Shown here piece after piece: positions 6,085 to 10,799 of a stretch of DNA of 10,799 nucleotides. Where the stretch lies: positions 1 to 10,799 of the forward strand of contig BNVA01000057.1 of assembly GCA_025997755.1 (NCBI GenBank). Reading direction: 5' to 3'. The stretch is from Spirochaetia bacterium (lineage in GTDB: Bacteria; Spirochaetota; Spirochaetia; Treponematales; Breznakiellaceae). Position 1 is the stretch's first letter, and each line of letters opens with the position of its first letter. The translations under genes and the position numbers were made by a program. A model generated the notes under the pieces. It had not been told where the DNA came from. It saw nothing but the letters and a program-made list of their open reading frames with translations, and did no database searches.

Positions 6085-7314
6085 CTATTGTATATCTAAA
6101 TAGTGTTTGATTTTATTTAATAAAAATTCTTTTGATACAGGCTTGACTAGAAAATCTTTAGCGCCTGCCTCAAGTCCGGCTATCTCTATTTCGGTATCTC
6201 TGTTTCCGGAAAGAAAGATAACGGGAATCTTTGAAAGCTGCGGCGACTCTTTTAACCGCTTACAAGTTTCAATCCCGTTCATTCCGGGCATTTCATAATC
6301 AAGCAGAATCAGATCAGGCTGCGTAGAAGCTGCTATTTGCAGTCCGCGCTCACCGGATTTTGCCAAACTTACTTCATAATCATCCGATAAAAGTATTTCC
6401 ATTTGTTTAAGGGTGTTTAAATTATCGTCTATAACCAATATAGCTCTTTTAAAATTATATTGTGTTTTTGTTTCGGTTAATGCGTTTATATACGGGTACA
6501 TTTCCTCCATAACAAATGATGAGTCAAGCGCTGTAATAACTTTGTTTAAAAGCATCTGCGCTGAAAATGGTTTTACGATATAGTCGCAAGCGCCTACTCT
6601 TTTTGCATGAGCAATAAGACGTCCTGTAGCATGAGATGTAACAAAGATCGCGGGAATATGTTTTGTTTTTTCATTTTCTTTGATAACAGTTAAAAGTTGA
6701 AATCCCGACATTCCGGGCATCTCTATGTCCAGAAGCATAAGATCAACATCGTCCAGCATATTTAAAGCTTCTTCAGGCGAAGTGGTTGTTTTTACGTTGA
6801 AATCTTCTTTTAAGGATTCCTCAATAATGGCAAGATTGCTTTTCATATCATCTACCGCCAGAATGGTTTTAAATTCGGTTTGATCATTATTTTGATTGTT
6901 TGATCTATAAGCCGCCTCGAAATCTAAAGACAAAATAAAAGATATCTGATCCTGCAATATCAGCATATTGTTTACAAATTCCTCGGTCTTTTTCACGCAT
7001 ATTTGATAGTTGCCGGATTTTGAGGCTGCGGCTAATGTTTCCGCCAATTTTTCCAGATCGTATGCTCCGATCAATGACAAAACATCCTTTGCCGTTTGAA
7101 CGTGGACAGAATAATCATTCCAGTTTTTTTCGTCTTGAAAATCCCAAATGGATGCCGTAAGGTCTACCATGTCTCTGTTTGCCTTACGCAGAGCAGTTAA
7201 ATAATTTTTTACGCCGCCGACCTTGGCTATTGCCGCAGCGGCATCTATTTCTTGTACTTTAGCTAATTTAGCTGTTAATAACTCTAAAGCCGCAATATCA
7301 CCATCGTCACCCAT
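6085..7314 (-). CDS. Tandem-receiver response regulator with degenerate Hpt-like N-terminal domain
   Basis: A 409-residue cytosolic signalling protein (numbered from the ATG at 7314). Residues about 15-125 resemble a histidine phosphotransfer domain: EIDAAAAIAKVGGVKNYLTAL, then VHVQTAKDVLSLIGAYDLEKLAE. The position of the phospho-accepting His appears to be Gln73, with His71 two residues earlier. Receiver 1 (about 150-260) keeps Asp155/156, phospho-Asp196 (LLDIEMPG), Thr226 and Lys248. Receiver 2 (about 290-405) keeps Asp296/297, Asp339 (LLDYEMPG), Ser369 and Lys391. There is no DNA-binding or output domain, so it probably works in a phosphorelay or by protein contacts. An ATG at 7374 would add 20 residues but lacks a ribosome site and would leave only 5 bp before divergent purL; the start at 7314 has a modest AGAAAG before it. 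Confidence 0.88.
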   Translation of the reverse strand: MGDDGDIAALELLTAKLAKVQEIDAAAAIAKVGGVKNYLTALRKANRDMVDLTASIWDFQDEKNWNDYSVHVQTAKDVLSLIGAYDLEKLAETLAAASKSGNYQICVKKTEEFVNNMLILQDQISFILSLDFEAAYRSNNQNNDQTEFKTILAVDDMKSNLAIIEESLKEDFNVKTTTSPEEALNMLDDVDLMLLDIEMPGMSGFQLLTVIKENEKTKHIPAIFVTSHATGRLIAHAKRVGACDYIVKPFSAQMLLNKVITALDSSFVMEEMYPYINALTETKTQYNFKRAILVIDDNLNTLKQMEILLSDDYEVSLAKSGERGLQIAASTQPDLILLDYEMPGMNGIETCKRLKESPQLSKIPVIFLSGNRDTEIEIAGLEAGAKDFLVKPVSKEFLLNKIKHYLDIQ

Positions 7315-7379
7315 AGTTTTCTTTCTATCATAAATAAGACATAATGTATAGATATTCAGCTTTTGGGGTCGCATGGACT
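7315..7379. promoter_or_regulatory. Divergent intergenic region between the regulator and purL
   Basis: This 65-bp AT-rich gap must hold both promoters if the regulator starts at 7314. For purL, CATAAT (7340-7345) is a five-of-six -10 match, with only a weak TTTTCT 17 nt upstream. For the regulator, TATGAT lies near 7324-7329 on the minus strand. Neither has a good -35. No purine riboswitch or PurR-type box was recognised. Confidence 0.35.
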
Positions 7380-10300
7380 ATGGTTTTTAGAATTTACGTT
7401 GAAAAAAAAACGGAACATGCCGTAGAGGCGCTTTCCCTTAATTTGGAATTAACCTCTATACTTGGCATAAGGGGCTTAAAAAAAACACGGATTGTACAAC
7501 GTTACGACATAGAAGGCATTGATAAAGAACTGTTTCAGCGCGCGATTGCGGTGGTTTTAAGCGAACCTCCTGTTGATGATGTTTTCTATGGCGTACCGCG
7601 CGGTGATTTTGTTTTTGCCGTTGAATATATTCCCGGTCAGTTTGATCAACGCGCTGCAAGCGCGGCGGAGTGTATTCAGTTAATATCGCAAGGGGAGCGT
7701 CCGCGTGTCGCCGCCGCAAAACTCTATGTGTTTGACGGAACCCTCTCAAACGAAGACAAGGAGGCTATAGAAAAATATCTTGTTAATCCTGTAGAGGCGC
7801 GCAGGGCATCGCTTGACAATAGAGAGACGCTGTTAGACCTGTACAAGGAGCCTTCCGAGCCGGAAATTATAAGCGGGTTTAGAGAACTGCGCGAAGAACA
7901 TCTTTCATCATTTATTAAAAAATACGGTCTTGCGATGGACAAAGATGATCTCTTGTTATGTGTCCGGTACTTTGAAAAAGAAGGAAGAAACCCCAGTATC
8001 ACAGAAATCCGTGTCCTTGATACATATTGGAGCGATCATTGCAGGCATACAACTTTTGGTACGATAATTGACAATGTTGAAATTGACGATGAAAAAATCA
8101 AAAGAAGCTACAAAAATTATCTTGATATACGCAAAAAATTAAACATAAAAAAACCTCAAACTTTAATGGATATTGCTACAATAGGAGCAAAATATTTAAA
8201 GTCGGAAGGTAAGCTCTACGCCTTAGATGAGGGACCTGAGAACAACGCCTGCTCTATTAGTATAACTGTTGACAATGACGGAAAAGATGAGGAATGGCTG
8301 CTGCTGTTTAAAAATGAAACACATAATCACCCTACGGAAATAGAGCCTTTCGGAGGGGCGGCAACCTGTATAGGCGGCGCGATCCGCGATCCGCTTTCCG
8401 GCAGGGCTTATGTATATCAGGCTATGCGTATAACCGGAGCCGGAAATCCTTTAACGCCCGTAAGCGGGACGCTGCCCGGAAAATTGCCGCAGCGTAAAAT
8501 CGTAACATCGGCTGCAAACGGTTATTCAAGCTATGGGAATCAGATCGGGCTTGCCACAGGTTTTGTTGAAGAACTGTACCACAAAGGCTATACGGCAAAG
8601 CGTATGGAAATAGGCGCAGTGCTTGGGGCGGTACCGTTAAAAAATGTACATCGAAAGGAGCCTGAGGCAGGGGATTTGGTTGTACTGCTCGGCGGGCGGA
8701 CTGGGAGAGACGGCTGCGGCGGCGCTACAGGCTCGTCAAAGTCTCACAAAGAGGAGAGCCTTCACCAATGCGGTGCGGAAGTTCAAAAGGGGAATGCCCC
8801 GGAAGAGCGTAAGTTACAGAGGCTTTTCCGTAACCCGAAAGTTTCCGCCATGATAAAACGATGTAACGATTTCGGCGCCGGCGGAGTCTCCGTTGCAATC
8901 GGCGAGTTGGCGGACGGTCTTTTTATAAATCTTGACGCCGTTCCCAAAAAATACGACGGGCTTGACGGAACAGAGCTTGCGATAAGCGAAAGTCAGGAAC
9001 GTATGGCGGTTGTGGTGGAAGAAAAGGATGCCGCCGCTTTTATTGCCGCCGCGAATGTGGAGAATCTTGAGGCTACGGTTGTTGCCAAGGTTACAGATGA
9101 TCGGCATCTAAAAATGAAATGGCACGGAAAAATCATTGTTGATATTTCACGCGAGTTTATAAACACAAACGGTGCGGAAAAACATATTGCCGTAAAAGTT
9201 AGTGGTGGGGAGAAGTTCAAAAATGTTCGGCGCACATTTTTGCCCCAATTCGTACCAGATATGAGATTAGAGAAGACAGCCAATAACGAGATGATTTCAA
9301 ACAAAAACACTACTCACTACTCACTACTCACTACTCACTCGTTAGCGGAAAAATTTTTACAATTAGCCGGTGATTTAAACGTTTGCGGGAAAAAAGGCTT
9401 GGTTGAACGGTTCGATTCCACCATAGGCGCGGCAAGCGTTTTGATGCCTTTCGGCGGGAAATTTCAACTTACTCCTGCTCAAATAATGGCTGCGAAAATT
9501 CCCGCGGAAGGCGAGACCGCAAGTTGTTCGGGGTTTTCCTACGGTTTTGATCCCTATATTTCCGAATGTTGCCCTTATACAGGTTCTTATTTAGCCGTTC
9601 TAATAAGCCTTGCAAAACTTGCGGCGGCGGGCTTTTCCATTGAAAGCGCTTATCTAAGTTTTCAGGAATATTTTGGAAAGCCGGAGGGTGATCCGGAAAG
9701 ATGGGGGCTGCCGTTTTCCGCCCTGTTAGGCGCATTGCAGGCTCAGCTTGATTTTGGCGCGGCGGCAATAGGCGGCAAGGATTCAATGTCCGGCACCTTT
9801 GAAAATATGGATGTACCGCCTACTCTTGTTTCATTTGCCGTTGCCATGGGCAAAACACCTGATGTTATATCGCCTGAATTTAAAAAAGAAAATCACTGCG
9901 TCGTCCGGTTAAAACCGGCATATTCCGATTCGCTTTTGCCGGATAAAAAAAGTTTTAAGGGACTTTGTAATTTTGTTACGGAATTGATAACCGGCAAAAA
10001 AGCCGCCGCCGTATGGGCTAACGGCCGTTTCGGAGCGGCAGAGGCTCTGTTAAAAATGTCTTTCGGAAACCGGCTGGGTTTATGCTTTGACGATTCCTTT
10101 GATACCGAAAAAATCGCAGAACTTTTTGAATGTGCGTTTGGTTCGTTTATTGTTGAATTAAACGATGGTCTTGATGAAAAGAAATTGATTCGGGAAACGG
10201 CAGATTTCGATTTTAATATTGATGTAATAGGAAAAACACAAACAGATTATTCTTTTGATTTTAGAAATGAAAAAAATTTTTTTGAAAAAATTGCTCTTGA

Positions 10301-10799
10301 ATATATACAAGAAGTGTGGGAATCAAAAATGGAAACTTTGTTTCCCTACCGGGAAAGTAATAAGATAACCACAGAGTACACAAAGGACACAGAGAATTTA
10401 ATAAATTATAAAAACTCCGTACACTCTGTGTCCTCTGTGGTTAAATTTTCTAATTACCCTACAGAACCGCATTTTAACATAACGAAAAACAAAAAACCGC
10501 GCGCGCTTATAACTGTGTTTCCGGGTACAAACTGCGAATACGACACGGAACGCGCCTTAAAAAGAGCGGGAGCCGAAACTGACATTTTTGTAGTACGCAA
10601 TCTTTCTGCACACGATGTTGCGGAAAGCGCGGCGGAAGCTGCACGGCGTATAACGCAGGCGCAGATGTTGATCCTGCCGGGCGGTTTTTCAGGCGGCGAC
10701 GAACCGGACGGAAGCGCAAAACTAATTGCATCATTTTTTAGGGGGCGGCAGGCTGCCGATGCCGTTATGGAACTCTTAAAAAAACGCAATGGTTTGATC
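7380..10799 (+). CDS. purL: Phosphoribosylformylglycinamidine synthase, single-chain form (3' end cut by window)
   Basis: The enzyme converts FGAR, glutamine and ATP to FGAM, the fourth step of de novo purine synthesis. 1140 codons are open from ATG 7380, beginning MVFRIYVEKK. Ordered landmarks: an N-terminal PurS-like region; WSDHCRHTTF (217); FKNETHNHPTEIEPFGG (310), the ATP/FGAR-binding signature; GGRTGRDGCGGATGSS (438); FGAGGVSVAIGELADG (498); the second synthetase half from GLVERFDSTIGA with GGKDSMSG; and a class I glutaminase domain from about 1040 with FPGTNCEYDT (1047) and LPGGFSGGDEPDG. The window ends at NGLI, just before the expected active-site GxCNG cysteine. The clostridial-type single-chain family is about 1,250 residues. 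Two repeat-DNA insertions are translated in frame (near residues 643-655 and 996-1021), both at domain boundaries. The start has a poor Shine-Dalgarno. It is divergent from the regulator gene. Confidence 0.95.
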   Translation, partial: MVFRIYVEKKTEHAVEALSLNLELTSILGIRGLKKTRIVQRYDIEGIDKELFQRAIAVVLSEPPVDDVFYGVPRGDFVFAVEYIPGQFDQRAASAAECIQLISQGERPRVAAAKLYVFDGTLSNEDKEAIEKYLVNPVEARRASLDNRETLLDLYKEPSEPEIISGFRELREEHLSSFIKKYGLAMDKDDLLLCVRYFEKEGRNPSITEIRVLDTYWSDHCRHTTFGTIIDNVEIDDEKIKRSYKNYLDIRKKLNIKKPQTLMDIATIGAKYLKSEGKLYALDEGPENNACSISITVDNDGKDEEWLLLFKNETHNHPTEIEPFGGAATCIGGAIRDPLSGRAYVYQAMRITGAGNPLTPVSGTLPGKLPQRKIVTSAANGYSSYGNQIGLATGFVEELYHKGYTAKRMEIGAVLGAVPLKNVHRKEPEAGDLVVLLGGRTGRDGCGGATGSSKSHKEESLHQCGAEVQKGNAPEERKLQRLFRNPKVSAMIKRCNDFGAGGVSVAIGELADGLFINLDAVPKKYDGLDGTELAISESQERMAVVVEEKDAAAFIAAANVENLEATVVAKVTDDRHLKMKWHGKIIVDISREFINTNGAEKHIAVKVSGGEKFKNVRRTFLPQFVPDMRLEKTANNEMISNKNTTHYSLLTTHSLAEKFLQLAGDLNVCGKKGLVERFDSTIGAASVLMPFGGKFQLTPAQIMAAKIPAEGETASCSGFSYGFDPYISECCPYTGSYLAVLISLAKLAAAGFSIESAYLSFQEYFGKPEGDPERWGLPFSALLGALQAQLDFGAAAIGGKDSMSGTFENMDVPPTLVSFAVAMGKTPDVISPEFKKENHCVVRLKPAYSDSLLPDKKSFKGLCNFVTELITGKKAAAVWANGRFGAAEALLKMSFGNRLGLCFDDSFDTEKIAELFECAFGSFIVELNDGLDEKKLIRETADFDFNIDVIGKTQTDYSFDFRNEKNFFEKIALEYIQEVWESKMETLFPYRESNKITTEYTKDTENLINYKNSVHSVSSVVKFSNYPTEPHFNITKNKKPRALITVFPGTNCEYDTERALKRAGAETDIFVVRNLSAHDVAESAAEAARRITQAQMLILPGGFSGGDEPDGSAKLIASFFRGRQAADAVMELLKKRNGLI
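9308..9339 (+). repeat. Heptanucleotide tandem repeat CACTACT (4.6 copies) inside purL
   Basis: Four perfect copies of CACTACT (9308-9335) plus CACT. They encode NTTHYSLLTTHS, a low-complexity stretch between the two synthetase halves, upstream of the conserved DLNVCGKKGLVERFDS segment. The 7-bp unit is not a multiple of three, so gain or loss of one copy shifts the frame; three copies keep it. Confidence 0.92.
10367..10442 (+). repeat. Palindromic repeat element inserted in frame in purL
   Basis: A 76-bp imperfect inverted repeat: 28-nt arms (10367-10394 and 10415-10442, 22 of 28 positions complementary, outer 10 perfect: AACCACAGAG/CTCTGTGGTT) around a 20-nt AT-only loop. It is translated in one open frame as about 26 residues between the second synthetase half and the glutaminase domain. 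It has no coding capacity of its own and resembles small palindromic interspersed elements related to non-autonomous or REP-like repeats. Confidence 0.85.

Noticed and set aside
6085..6087. TAG as a pyrrolysine codon
   Set aside because: No pyrrolysine genes or insertion context are visible, and a plain stop or nonsense mutation is simpler.
7315..7374. Longer regulator start at ATG 7374
   Set aside because: There is no ribosome site, the extra 20 residues do not look like domain sequence, and it would leave no promoter room before divergent purL.
7456..8002. Minus-strand open frames opposite the purL 5' part
   Set aside because: purL reads continuously with conserved motifs on the plus strand; the opposite frames have arginine/serine-rich shadow composition and no recognisable family.
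8644..9107. Short alternative-frame and antisense open frames inside purL
   Set aside because: They lie across the conserved GGRTGRDGCGG and FGAGGVSVA segments of PurL and are high-GC shadow frames.
9308..9339. CRISPR-like or satellite array
   Set aside because: The unit is 7 bp without spacers and lies in an open coding frame; it is a simple tandem repeat.

Overview
The window looks like a chromosomal piece of a Treponema-like spirochaete (inference; no database was searched). The arguments are the lipoprotein-rich content with relaxed lipoboxes, a PotD resembling treponemal PotD, a 67-residue S21 ribosomal protein, a single-chain PurL starting MVFRIYVEKK, and moderate, uneven base composition. 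The purine pathway gene suggests a free-living or gut treponeme rather than T. pallidum, which lacks this pathway.

Layout. (i) 1-1471, minus strand: a partial surface protein with an export signal, Listeria-Bacteroides (InlB B-type) repeats and the start of a glycine-rich domain. Its first codons contain an uninterrupted run of 18 G, preceded by two staggered ATGs in different frames. This is a strong candidate for phase variation. (ii) 1628-3733, minus strand: rpsU, a lipoprotein with a phosphodiester glycosidase (NAGPA-like) domain, and an RluA-family pseudouridine synthase, probably one transcription unit read rpsU first. rpsU starts at TTG after a near-perfect Shine-Dalgarno sequence. (iii) 3866-4007, plus strand: tRNA-Asn(GTT) with its own promoter and a clear terminator. 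(iv) 4031-5952, minus strand: a potD-type polyamine-binding lipoprotein followed 2 nt later by a metallo-beta-lactamase-fold hydrolase. No potABC genes are seen. A 16-bp perfect palindrome overlaps the probable extended -10 promoter of potD. (v) 6085-7314, minus strand: a regulator with a degenerate Hpt-like domain (phospho-His position is Gln) and two intact receiver domains. An in-frame TAG is followed by 22 more open codons that look like real protein. (vi) 7380 to the window end, plus strand: purL, cut just before the glutaminase active-site cysteine.

The most unusual material is repeat DNA inside coding sequence. purL carries a 7-bp tandem repeat (CACTACT, about 4.6 copies) and a 76-bp imperfect palindromic element, both kept in frame and both lying between domains. 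With the poly-G tract, they suggest a genome in which simple repeats and mobile palindromes enter genes and are tolerated or used as switches. No CRISPR array, transposase or phage gene was seen.
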